From Parathalassolituus penaei (GTDB lineage Bacteria; Pseudomonadota; Gammaproteobacteria; Pseudomonadales; Oceanobacteraceae), in the NCBI RefSeq assembly GCF_026626885.1, contig NZ_JAPNOA010000058.1, forward strand, positions 103,910 through 167,909: a stretch of DNA of 64,000 nt, read 5' to 3'. Below are positions 55,995-64,000 of the stretch, one piece after another (the first letter of the stretch is position 1; each line of letters begins with the position of its first letter). The notes beneath the pieces are model-generated. The model was not told the DNA's origin. It ran no database searches and saw only the letters and a program-made list of their open reading frames with translations. The position numbers and the translations under genes were made by a program.

Positions 55995-56264
55995 TATCCG
56001 ACAGGGCTTGTGCCCATCCTCTCCGGAACTGTTGTCCGACTCTGCATCTCGCAGCATGTTGGAGCTTTTCAGTCCATACTCCATTACACCTGTAAACACT
56101 GTGGTGCCAACCCCGCTGTTTGTTGCGGTGGTGCTTCTAACCATTTGTCGCCGGTTCCGGCTGTGGGACCTATGGGCTTCTGTTGTGTCCGGAATTCCGG
56201 GGCCAATGCTTAGAAGCACCGGCGGTGATACAGGACCGTTAAAATTCAAAGGAATCGTTTATTA
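55995..56264. other. rpsO-pnp intergenic leader region
   Basis: No gene is supported. Between the rpsO terminator and the pnp ATG lie about 130 bp without a clear promoter and then the long pnp leader stem-loop. AAAGGA precedes the pnp start. Confidence 0.5.
56130..56220 (+). promoter_or_regulatory. pnp leader long stem-loop, candidate RNase III/PNPase control site
   Basis: GGTGCTTCTAA (56130-56140) and TTAGAAGCACC (56210-56220) are perfectly complementary; one mismatch later CATT pairs with AATG. The loop region holds smaller palindromes (GCCGG/CCGGC near 56150; CCGGAATTCCGG at 56189-56200). In E. coli the pnp leader forms a long duplex cut by RNase III, after which PNPase degrades one strand and represses its own message. 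Position and form fit the same control. Confidence 0.6.
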
Positions 56265-58373
56265 ATGAGCAATAAACCCGTCGCACGTACCAAGACTTTC
56301 CAGTTTGGCAATGATACCGTAACCCTCGAAACTGGCCGCGTAGCCCGTCAGGCCGATGGTGCAGTTCTGGCTACCATGGGTAAAACCCAGGTTCTGGCCA
56401 CTGTGGTTGGTGCCAAGTCTGTTAAAGCTGGTCAGGACTTCTTCCCGCTGTCTGTTCACTACCAGGAAAAAATGTACGCCGCTGGCCGTATCCCTGGTGG
56501 TTACAACAAGCGTGAAGGTCGTCCAAGCGAAAACGAAACCCTGACCTCCCGTCTGATCGACCGTCCAATCCGTCCACTGTTTCCTGAAGGCTTCATGAAC
56601 GAAGTTCAGGTAATCGTGACTGTAATGTCTGCTGACAAGACCGTTAACCCGGATATCCTGGCCATGATCGCCACCTCCGGTGCTCTGGCTGTTTCCGGTA
56701 TTCCATTCAACGGCCCAATCGGTGGTGCTCGTGTTGGTTTCACCGAAGATGATGGCTACATCCTGAACCCATCCCGTGCCCAGATGGAAGAATCCCTGCT
56801 GGACATGGTGGTTGCCGGTACCAAAGACGCCGTGCTGATGGTTGAATCCGAAGCCGATGAACTGACCGAAGACGAAATGCTGGGTGCTGTTCTGTTCGCC
56901 CACACTGCATTCCAGTCTGCTATCACTGCGATCAGCGAGTGGGTTGTTGAACTGGGTATCGAAGGCTGGAACTGGTCTGCTGCTGCTCGCAACGAAGCTC
57001 TGTACAACGCTGTTAAAGCGGAAACTGCCGTTGCTATCAGCGAGGCTTACACCATCTCCGAGAAGATGGCCCGTTACTCTCGTCTGGACGAAATCACTTC
57101 TGCTGCTGTTGAAAAACTGTCTGCCAAAGACGGTGAAGAAGGCTTCAGCGCTGATGACGTATCCGAAATGGTTGGCACCCTGAAGTACGAAGTAGTACGT
57201 CAGCGTGTTATCGATGGCGCTCCACGTATCGATGGTCGTGACAACGACACCGTACGTCCTCTGACCATCGAAACTGGCGTTCTGAAAAACGCTCACGGTT
57301 CTGCTCTGTTCACCCGTGGTGAAACCCAGGCGATCGTGGTGACCACTCTGGGCTCTGCCCGTGACGCGCAGATGATCGACTTCCTGCACGGCACCCAGGA
57401 CGACCCGTTCCTGTTCCACTACAACTTCCCTCCATTCTCGGTAGGTGAAGCTGGTCGTATGGGTACTCCAGGTCGTCGTGAAATTGGTCACGGCCGTCTG
57501 GCCCGTCGTGGCGTTCAGGCCATGATGCCAGCCCACGAAGAATTCCCGTACACCGTTCGTGTGGTTTCTGAAATCACCGAATCCAACGGTTCTTCTTCCA
57601 TGGCTTCCGTGTGTGGCGCTTCCCTGGCTCTGATGGATGCCGGTGTTCCGCTGAAAGCTCCAGTGGCTGGTATCGCCATGGGTCTGGTTAAGGAAGGCGA
57701 CAAGTTTGCCGTTCTGACCGACATCCTGGGTGACGAAGACCACCTGGGCGACATGGACTTCAAGGTTGCCGGTACTGACGAAGGTATCACTGCACTGCAG
57801 ATGGATATCAAGATCGAAGGTATCACCGAGCAGATCATGGAAATCGCCCTGGAAAAAGCCAAGGCTGCCCGTCTGAACATTCTGGGTCAGATGAACGCTG
57901 TTATCGCTGAGCCGCGCAAGCAGCTGGCTGAGAACGCGCCAACCATGACCACCATGAAGATTCCTTCAGACAAGATCCGTGAAGTGATTGGTAAGGGCGG
58001 TGCCACCATTCGTGACATCACCGACAAGTCTGGTGCTTCTATCGACATCGACGACAGCGGCGAAATCAAGATCTTCGCAGCTGGCAAAGAAGCTTCCGAA
58101 CTGGCTCGCAGCATGATCGAAGCGATCGTTGCCGAGATCGAAGTAGGCGTTACCTACACTGGTAAAGTCAGCAAGATCGTGGACTTCGGTGCATTCATCA
58201 CTGTTTTGCCTGGCAAGGACGGTCTGCTGCACATCTCCCAGATCAGCGAAGAGCGTGTTGAAAACGTCTCTGACTACCTGAAAGAAGGCCAGATGGTTAA
58301 CGTACACGTAATGGACGTTGATCCAAAAGGCCGCGTGAAGCTGACCATGAAAGGCATTCAGCAGCCAGCCTGA
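56265..58373 (+). CDS. pnp: Polyribonucleotide nucleotidyltransferase (PNPase)
   Basis: 702 aa phosphorolytic 3'-5' exoribonuclease, a trimer and degradosome part. It shows an N-terminal RNase PH domain, an all-helical linker (about 210-320), a second RNase PH domain with [28 protein letters not shown] and [21 protein letters not shown], then KH ([20 protein letters not shown]) and S1 ([33 protein letters not shown]) domains. Codon use is strongly biased, as for a highly expressed gene. A terminator follows. Confidence 0.98.
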   Translation: MSNKPVARTKTFQFGNDTVTLETGRVARQADGAVLATMGKTQVLATVVGAKSVKAGQDFFPLSVHYQEKMYAAGRIPGGYNKREGRPSENETLTSRLIDRPIRPLFPEGFMNEVQVIVTVMSADKTVNPDILAMIATSGALAVSGIPFNGPIGGARVGFTEDDGYILNPSRAQMEESLLDMVVAGTKDAVLMVESEADELTEDEMLGAVLFAHTAFQSAITAISEWVVELGIEGWNWSAAARNEALYNAVKAETAVAISEAYTISEKMARYSRLDEITSAAVEKLSAKDGEEGFSADDVSEMVGTLKYEVVRQRVIDGAPRIDGRDNDTVRPLTIETGVLKNAHGSALFTRGETQAIVVTTLGSARDAQMIDFLHGTQDDPFLFHYNFPPFSVGEAGRMGTPGRREIGHGRLARRGVQAMMPAHEEFPYTVRVVSEITESNGSSSMASVCGASLALMDAGVPLKAPVAGIAMGLVKEGDKFAVLTDILGDEDHLGDMDFKVAGTDEGITALQMDIKIEGITEQIMEIALEKAKAARLNILGQMNAVIAEPRKQLAENAPTMTTMKIPSDKIREVIGKGGATIRDITDKSGASIDIDDSGEIKIFAAGKEASELARSMIEAIVAEIEVGVTYTGKVSKIVDFGAFITVLPGKDGLLHISQISEERVENVSDYLKEGQMVNVHVMDVDPKGRVKLTMKGIQQPA

Positions 58374-58394
58374 TCGGCCCTGCGAGTGTAAAAG

Positions 58395-58419
58395 AAGCCA
58401 CCTTCGGGTGGCTTTTTTT
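58395..58419 (+). terminator. Intrinsic terminator after pnp
   Basis: AAGCCACC-TTCG-GGTGGCTT followed by TTTTT, 22 bp after the stop. Confidence 0.9.
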
Positions 58420-58620
58420 ATGGGCGGTCGTTCGTTGAATAAGCTGTCCACATGGGCCGGGTCAAAAATCATCTGCCATAAACCTGACCTGATACCGTGT
58501 GGACTGGTATCAATGACCAGTGGCTGGGTAATAATTGATATGTGACAAGATCATGGTCAGACCCAACTTCTATCCTCCGGTGCAATGCTTGCCACTACAA
58601 GAATTGCGTCGGAGACGAAC

Positions 58621-60816
58621 ATGAGGCACAAACGGCTGGCTGAGCCGGCGGCGGGAATCAATGAATCGCTGGCGGTGCTGACACAACAGTATCGTAATAC
58701 CAACCCGGCTTTTGCCGAATGGGCGCAGGGACGTGGGCTGATCCAGCATTCTGATGCCGTGCAGTCGGAAGTCTGGAAGCTGGTCGAACACCTGGCTGAA
58801 GCGGGTTATGTGGACCATCCAGCCATGTGCCTCAAGCTGTTAACCCAATTGGATGTGCTCTGTAATCATGTGGCATGGATGGTGTTGCAGCTGACCCGTT
58901 TGCAGCGCTGGTGTGATGACGCTACTTTGCCTGATGATGCCTTACGCCTACAAGCTGTCGGTGATACCCGCCGGGCGCTTGCTTCTGTTCCGGTTCTGTG
59001 TGCCCGTCTGGCCCTGAACCGTCTGACTCGTCATCAACGCGACTGGTTTACCGATATCAGTGATGCCGGTGCGGCACTCGAAGTATTGCAGTTGATGCTC
59101 GAAACCGCGCCTCTGGATCGTCGCCATCGGTATGGCAGTCGTTGTGAGTCGGTCGACTGGGCAACCTTGCTGGCTGATTTTGGTGATTTGTCGGAAAGTC
59201 AGTCGAATCCGGGACCATGGATTTCTCCTGAGTTGACCGGTGTGCGTGCGCCGGTTGGTGCACCAACCGAGTGGCAGGCAGTTCATCAGGTTTTGCCCGG
59301 TGAACGTCTGCTGGTATTACTCGACAGTCGTGGTGTTGGCATGTTGTTGGAATCGCTGCGTTGGTGGCATCCAGAAGATTGCGGTTTACTGGTGCCGGTA
59401 TTAGTCGATTGTGATGATGGTGCGGTTCCTGCTGGCGTGACCCGTATTGTCGATGGTAGTGATCCAGCCGCCTGTTTGTGTGCGATTCTCGAAGCCGAAA
59501 CCCGCCTTGGCCAGATTGCTGCTGATTATGTGGAAGACGAACTGGAACCGCCGGTGGCTTTCCCGATGGTTTATGTTCGTGGTGCCAACTGGTGGTCATC
59601 AACGGCAGATGATGCCCAATGTGCTGCCGAGTTGTATCAGCGTGCACGCCAGCCGCAAGCGTTGTGGCAGGCGGCGGCATCGGCCATGAAGCTGACAGTG
59701 CGTAACCGGCGTGCCTCGATGGTGACGGTTAATCGCCCGGCACCCCATTGGCGCCATGAGCCTTCTGCCATGCTGGCGGCGCTTGATCAGTATTTTGTTG
59801 ATTTTGTGGAAGTGAATCCGCATTTGCGAGTCCGGCTGGCGGCTGCGCCGGTTGAAGCCCGCAAGCGTTTGCCAACGGCGCTGGATTTGCTCGAGGTTCG
59901 CCAGATTTCGCCGTTACAGCAAGAAGGGTATCAGCCATCCGGTGCCATTGTGGAAGTGGTGGATGGACTGGAAATGGCGTCGGTGGTACTCGGCAATCAG
60001 ATGGGACTGAATCTGGTGCTGCTGGATAACCAGCAGGCGTTGGCGGCGCTGGACCCTTTGTTGTTGTCCTCACATTTTGCCCGAGCCCAGGCCATGGTGG
60101 ACGAACCGGCGGCGTGGGTGGGGATTCCCCTGTTAACCCGCAGCGACTGGTGGTTGGCAGGCAGTCAGTCCGGCTCACGTTTGCTGGAGTTTTCCGAAGC
60201 CATGCTGGCGCAGAACGCGGATCAGGTACGGGTGCTGATGGTGCCGGATGCCAATACGGCGATGTGTTGTCTGAAGCAGTGTTACGGTGAATTTGGTGTG
60301 ATCAGCCAGCTGGTGCTGGACGAGCATGAACATATTCCGCTGGAGCCGCGTCAGGCTGAGCAGCTGGTGACGCATGGCGCACTCTGCCTGGCAGGCAACT
60401 GTGGTGCTGAGCTGCAATTGGTGGCCTGTGGCAGTCGGGCGTTAAATATCGCTCGTGAGGTATCGGCGGCGCTGAAGCAAGCCGGAACCGCTCATTCGCT
60501 GGTGTATATTCTGGAACCGGGCCGGTTCCGGGTTGCTCGCGATGAGCAGGAAGAGCGTTATCTGGCCGATGAATCGCTGATCAGCAGTCTGTTTCCGGAA
60601 CATGTTCAGCATCGTCTGATTCTGACCGACCTGCATCCGGAAGTGTTGCTGGGGCATTGCCGACGTCTCGATCTTGGCCCCAAACGCACCGCCGCTCTCG
60701 GTTTTCTGAATCAGTATCCGAATCGCAACGAAGCGGCAGCACTTGAAGCCAATGGCCTTGATTGCCAGGCGGCGCTTGCTGCTATTCAGGAAATGCTGGC
60801 GACACCTCTGCATTAA
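58621..60816 (+). CDS. Divergent phosphoketolase-like protein, activity unknown
   Basis: 731 aa. Three stretches fit the phosphoketolase (XFP) fold in order: a domain with VLVDCDDGAVPAGVTRIVDG then FPMVYVRGANWW (about 265-330), the segment GAIVEVVDGLEMASVVLGNQ with GLNLVLLDNQQAL (about 435-475), and RVLMVPDANTAMCCLKQCY (about 535), where PDANT is a hallmark. The C-terminus (LISSLFPEHVQHRLILTD) also fits. I do not see the GHGPG-like or GDGE...N thiamine-diphosphate motifs, so ordinary phosphoketolase chemistry is doubtful. It resembles proteins annotated as xylulose-5-phosphate 3-epimerase. GGAG precedes the ATG. A nuclease gene follows after 68 bp. Confidence 0.55.
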   Translation: MRHKRLAEPAAGINESLAVLTQQYRNTNPAFAEWAQGRGLIQHSDAVQSEVWKLVEHLAEAGYVDHPAMCLKLLTQLDVLCNHVAWMVLQLTRLQRWCDDATLPDDALRLQAVGDTRRALASVPVLCARLALNRLTRHQRDWFTDISDAGAALEVLQLMLETAPLDRRHRYGSRCESVDWATLLADFGDLSESQSNPGPWISPELTGVRAPVGAPTEWQAVHQVLPGERLLVLLDSRGVGMLLESLRWWHPEDCGLLVPVLVDCDDGAVPAGVTRIVDGSDPAACLCAILEAETRLGQIAADYVEDELEPPVAFPMVYVRGANWWSSTADDAQCAAELYQRARQPQALWQAAASAMKLTVRNRRASMVTVNRPAPHWRHEPSAMLAALDQYFVDFVEVNPHLRVRLAAAPVEARKRLPTALDLLEVRQISPLQQEGYQPSGAIVEVVDGLEMASVVLGNQMGLNLVLLDNQQALAALDPLLLSSHFARAQAMVDEPAAWVGIPLLTRSDWWLAGSQSGSRLLEFSEAMLAQNADQVRVLMVPDANTAMCCLKQCYGEFGVISQLVLDEHEHIPLEPRQAEQLVTHGALCLAGNCGAELQLVACGSRALNIAREVSAALKQAGTAHSLVYILEPGRFRVARDEQEERYLADESLISSLFPEHVQHRLILTDLHPEVLLGHCRRLDLGPKRTAALGFLNQYPNRNEAAALEANGLDCQAALAAIQEMLATPLH

Positions 60817-60884
60817 CCAGATCTGCTGAGTGTTTGTGGCCACACAACTGGTCGTGAGGCGCTGCCCTCTGCTAGTGTGTGGTC

Positions 60885-62642
60885 ATGAATACCATCACTC
60901 TCCCGCCTTTTTATTACCGCGATAACTTCCAGCAACTGCTGGATCGTGCCGGTTTATTACCTGCTGAACTCCAGACGGAGCGTGAGCGCCAACTCACTTC
61001 GATGGCTCTGCTGTTATCACCGCAGGCGCTGGCCTTGCTGGTGCGTCTGCTGACCCGCAAAGGCAATCTGTTCCGTTCTGAACGACTGGCTTGGGCTGAA
61101 TTACCCGATCTGATAGAGCCAGTGGCCGAGCTGGTGTCGGCAGGCTGGGTGCGGGTTATTACCGCTCGTGCTGAACTGAACGATCTGGTGGGCGTGGATG
61201 AATGGCTGGCCCTGTACAACCGCGACGAGTTACTGCAAGCCTGGGGGGATCAGCTGGTTGGAATAACGGGTGTTAGTCGCAGCAAGCTGAAAAGCTGGCG
61301 CCGTGAGCAGCTGGATGAGATCTGCAAACAGGCACTGACGGCCGGGCAATTACAGCGCTGTGATTTACAGACGGCTCTCTGGTGGCAGCTGGTAAGTGAC
61401 TGCTCACAATGGCTGGAAACCCTGTTGCTACTGTACTTTGGCAATTTGCAGCAAAGCCTCACCGAGTTTGTTTTGCGGGATCTTGGCCTCGCTCGTTATG
61501 AAGATTTGCCGTTGGATGCAAGCCTGTGTCCATTTCACAGTCGTACTCAGTTGGATGCCCATCGGGCGTTGTTTCATCTGTCTCCCGATGATGACTGGCT
61601 AAAAGCCGCTGATGCCGATGCCTTGCAGCTGCGATGGAATGCGCTGCAGGATATTCGCGAACGAGTGGTTGATGATGAATGGTTGCAGCGGCGCTGGATG
61701 CGTATGGTGACACGGTTGGCGCGACAGGCCGAGCGTCTGGCTTTGCCGGAACTGGCGCTGGACTGGTATCAGAGTTGCGAATGCCATCCGGCACGCGAAC
61801 GGCGTATTCGTCTGCTGGCGATTCGTGATCCGTGGCAAGCGCTGGCGGAGTGCCGAGCTGCCTGGTTTAACAGTTACTCCGAAGATGAATGGCAATTCCT
61901 GCAAGGCTTTGTGCCTCGATTGGGCAAGCAGCTCGGCAAACTGGATCGTCAACGTTTGCAAACATCCGGTGTGATCGACTGGTATCAGGCAGCGGCGTTA
62001 CCCGCAGAACAGTTTTTAAACTTGCCGACTGACTGGAAACAGCGTTGGCCTCGGGTTGAGCAGGCGGTGTTGGATTTATTGGCGGAGCAGGGCAGGCCAG
62101 GAATCTATGTCGAAAACGCACTGATTGTTTCGGTGTTTGGTTTATTGTACTGGCCGTTGTTATTCGCGGCGGTTGAAGGCGCTTTTTTTCACCCGTTCCA
62201 GTATCGCCCCGATGATCTGTATGAGCCGGATTTTCTGACCAGGCGCCAGTTATGGTTGCAGGAAATAGAGGCGGACCTCGACAGCGGTGTCTGGATCGAC
62301 CGTGTTCAGCAACGGGCTATCGACAAGATGGGTATACAAAACCCGTTTGTGTATTGGGAGTTTGTGGCGGCAGGTCTGGAGCAGGGTTGGTTCGAAACGG
62401 TTCTGAAGCGTATACCGCTTGAACACTGGCGAGCCATGTTTGAGTTTATCTGGCAGGACCCGAAAGCACATCGTTCAGGGTTGCCGGATTTGCTGATTCT
62501 GGAACCGGATGGCGGTTACCAGTTACTGGAAGTGAAAGGGCCTGGAGATCAATTACAGGCGAATCAGAAATCCTGGCTGGCATGGTTTGCCAGCCAGAAT
62601 ATTCCAGCCGCGGTGTTATACGCGCGGCCGGAACCGGTTTGA
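60885..62642 (+). CDS. VRR-NUC domain nuclease, FAN1-like
   Basis: About 585 aa. The C-terminal VRR-NUC module (about 500-585) has the PD-(D/E)xK residues: Asp in GLPDLLIL, Glu and Lys in LLEVKGPGDQLQANQKSWL. The N-terminal part (YYRDNFQQLLDRAGLLP; LLSPQALALLVRLLTRKGNLFR; then helical repeats with WYQ and CHPARERRIRLLAI) matches the SAP/TPR-like regions of bacterial FAN1 homologues, which cut branched or crosslinked DNA 5'-flaps. Start ATG 60885 has no strong ribosome site; a GTG at 60879 is possible. Its stop codon touches the stop of the next, convergent gene. Confidence 0.85.
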   Translation: MNTITLPPFYYRDNFQQLLDRAGLLPAELQTERERQLTSMALLLSPQALALLVRLLTRKGNLFRSERLAWAELPDLIEPVAELVSAGWVRVITARAELNDLVGVDEWLALYNRDELLQAWGDQLVGITGVSRSKLKSWRREQLDEICKQALTAGQLQRCDLQTALWWQLVSDCSQWLETLLLLYFGNLQQSLTEFVLRDLGLARYEDLPLDASLCPFHSRTQLDAHRALFHLSPDDDWLKAADADALQLRWNALQDIRERVVDDEWLQRRWMRMVTRLARQAERLALPELALDWYQSCECHPARERRIRLLAIRDPWQALAECRAAWFNSYSEDEWQFLQGFVPRLGKQLGKLDRQRLQTSGVIDWYQAAALPAEQFLNLPTDWKQRWPRVEQAVLDLLAEQGRPGIYVENALIVSVFGLLYWPLLFAAVEGAFFHPFQYRPDDLYEPDFLTRRQLWLQEIEADLDSGVWIDRVQQRAIDKMGIQNPFVYWEFVAAGLEQGWFETVLKRIPLEHWRAMFEFIWQDPKAHRSGLPDLLILEPDGGYQLLEVKGPGDQLQANQKSWLAWFASQNIPAAVLYARPEPV

Positions 62643-64000
62643 TTACATCTTGCCGGTTTCTTCGTAACGCTGGTGCCAGCTCAGAGCTTCGCCCAGCAGG
62701 TGCGGAGTGTGCATGCCACGGCCACTGGCGCAAGCGCGCTCGAAGTAGTCGAGCAGGCGTGGACGGAAGTCCGGGTGCGCGCAGTTGTTGATGATCTTCA
62801 GAGCGCGCTGACGTGGAGACAGGCCACGCAGGTCAGCCAGACCATATTCGGTTACCACTACTTTGACGTCGTGTTCGGTGTGGTCCACGTGGGAAACCAT
62901 CGGAACAATCGCAGAAATGGTGCCGTTTTTGGCAGTAGACGGGGTTACGAAGATCGACAGGTAACCGTTACGCGCGAAGTCACCAGAACCACCGATACCG
63001 TTCATCATGCGGCTACCCATAATGTGGGTAGAGTTTACGTTGCCGTAAATATCCGCTTCGATCAGACCGTTCATGGCAATAACACCCAGACGACGGATCA
63101 GCTCAGGGTGGTTACTGATATCTTGCTGACGCAGGATGATGCGTTCACGGTAGAAATCGATGTTGTCGTTCAGTTCCTGCATGGCCGCCGGGCTCAGGGA
63201 GAATGCAGTAGAAGACACGGCAGTCATGGTGCCGGACTTCAGCATTTTCAGCATGCCGTCCTGAATGACTTCGGTGAAACCGGTCAGGTTACGGAAAGGA
63301 CCTGCATCCAGACCTTCCAGTACGGCGTTTGGAATGTTGCCTACACCAGACTGGATTGGCAGCAGTTCGGGTGGCAGGCGGCCGATTTCGATTTCACGCT
63401 TGAAGAAATCAAGGATGTGGCCAGCGATGCGGTGTGATACTTCATCCGGAGCGCTGAAGGGGGAGTTGCGGTCTGGCGCGTTGGTTTCAACAACGGCAAT
63501 CACCTTGCTCAGGTCGCACTGCAGGTATTTTTCACCAATACGGTCAGTTGGATTGGTAATCATGATTGGTTTGCGGTTTGGTGGTAAGGCAGTGCCGTAG
63601 TACACGTCGTGCATGCCTTCCAGGCCACTACTCTGACCGCTGTTGACTTCCAGGATGATGTGGTCAGCCTGTTCCAACCAGGTTTTGTTGTTACCAATAG
63701 CAGATGATGGAATCAGACGACCATCTTCCAGAATGCCGCTGACTTCAACCAGGGCAATGTTCATCTTGCCTAGGAAGCCAGACCAGGCGTACTGGGATAC
63801 TTCCGACAGGTGAATGTCGATGTAGTCCATGGTGCCGTCGTTGATCTTGGCGCGGCAGATCGGGTCAGACTGGAATGGCAAACGCATGTTAATGCCGTCC
63901 ACCTTGGCCAGTTCACCGTCGAGTTCCGGAGCGGTAGATGCACCGGTCCAGATGTTGATCTTGAAACGTTCACCGACTTCATTCAGTTTTTCGATGCGGC
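62643..64000 (-). CDS. Acetyl-CoA hydrolase / succinyl-CoA:acetate CoA-transferase (5' end off window)
   Basis: The frame is open through base 64000, giving at least 452 residues of an enzyme of about 500. Visible are NIWTGASTAPELDGELA near the window edge, YIDIHLSEVSQYAW, EVNSGQSSGLEGMHDVYYG, PTDRIGEKYLQCD, GVGNIPNAVLEGL, IGGSGDFARNGYLSIF and EYGLADLRGLSPRQRA, all typical of the Ach1/Cat1/ScpC family. These move CoA between acetate and succinate (or hydrolyse acetyl-CoA). The catalytic Glu should lie near VVETNAP or EVNSG but I have not assigned it. No terminator lies between it and the convergent nuclease gene. Confidence 0.9.
   Translation of the reverse strand, partial: RIEKLNEVGERFKINIWTGASTAPELDGELAKVDGINMRLPFQSDPICRAKINDGTMDYIDIHLSEVSQYAWSGFLGKMNIALVEVSGILEDGRLIPSSAIGNNKTWLEQADHIILEVNSGQSSGLEGMHDVYYGTALPPNRKPIMITNPTDRIGEKYLQCDLSKVIAVVETNAPDRNSPFSAPDEVSHRIAGHILDFFKREIEIGRLPPELLPIQSGVGNIPNAVLEGLDAGPFRNLTGFTEVIQDGMLKMLKSGTMTAVSSTAFSLSPAAMQELNDNIDFYRERIILRQQDISNHPELIRRLGVIAMNGLIEADIYGNVNSTHIMGSRMMNGIGGSGDFARNGYLSIFVTPSTAKNGTISAIVPMVSHVDHTEHDVKVVVTEYGLADLRGLSPRQRALKIINNCAHPDFRPRLLDYFERACASGRGMHTPHLLGEALSWHQRYEETGKM

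Noticed and set aside
56262-57743. 493-codon open frame opposite pnp
   Set aside because: Antisense shadow of a highly codon-biased gene.

Overview
The window looks like chromosomal DNA of a marine-type gammaproteobacterium, near the Oceanospirillales/Pseudomonadales. The evidence is the gene order yhbY-rlmE-ftsH-folP-glmM-tpiA-secG-tRNA-Leu(GAG)-rimP-nusA-infB-rbfA-truB-rpsO-pnp, a FleR/FlrC-type flagellar regulator, FabA paired with a FabH-like synthase, and moderate GC everywhere except one AT-rich block. The genus assignment is inference only.

Layout. 1-8 kb: the 3' part of a sigma-54 activator (fleR-like), then on the minus strand a PP2A-type phosphatase, an O-antigen ligase/Wzy_C-type membrane protein and a secreted Ala/Val-rich repeat protein, then a plus-strand DUF1800/DUF1501 secreted pair. 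8.5-10.1 kb: an SLC13-type permease with RCK_C domains that lost its C-terminus at a junction beside a possible mobile-element remnant. 10.7-27.4 kb: a large polysaccharide locus. It has an AT-rich, tightly overlapping block (Wzx flippase, acyltransferase, Wzy-like polymerase, glycosyltransferases, pyruvyltransferase, WcaF-like acetyltransferase) followed by normal-composition nucleotide-sugar genes (wcaI-like, gmd, fcl, galE, gmm, manC, phosphomannomutase). 27.5-30.3 kb: rfbC-rfbD-rfbB on the minus strand without rfbA. 30.7-32.1 kb: a beta-CASP metallo-beta-lactamase RNase. 32.5-32.75 kb: a MITE-like element with 21-bp perfect terminal inverted repeats. 32.9-39.6 kb: the assembly/export module (WcaJ-type initiating transferase, BBP2-type beta-barrel, short Wza-like export protein, Wzc-like tyrosine autokinase, small membrane protein). 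39.7-41.6 kb: fabA and a FabH-like synthase. 42.2-58.4 kb: the conserved housekeeping block. 58.6-64 kb: a divergent phosphoketolase-like protein lacking an evident thiamine-diphosphate motif, a FAN1-like VRR-NUC nuclease, and the 3' part of an acetyl-CoA hydrolase/CoA-transferase.

How it fits together. The centre of the window can specify a Wzx/Wzy-dependent exopolysaccharide or O-antigen. WcaJ-like protein starts the lipid-linked unit; GDP-mannose/GDP-fucose, UDP-galactose and dTDP-rhamnose feed the glycosyltransferases; acetyl and pyruvyl groups decorate the unit; Wzx flips it, the Wzy-like protein polymerises it, and the Wzc/Wza/beta-barrel module controls length and export. The intergenic spaces from 8 to 30.6 kb carry a family of REP-like palindromes (core GCGGCTAACAGC) that I do not see in the housekeeping half.

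The most noteworthy items are the divergent phosphoketolase-like protein, the truncated SLC13 permease at a remnant related to the MITE-like element, the REP family, the structured leaders of rpsO, pnp and rimP, and the Ala-rich secreted protein beside an O-antigen ligase/oligosaccharyltransferase-type gene.
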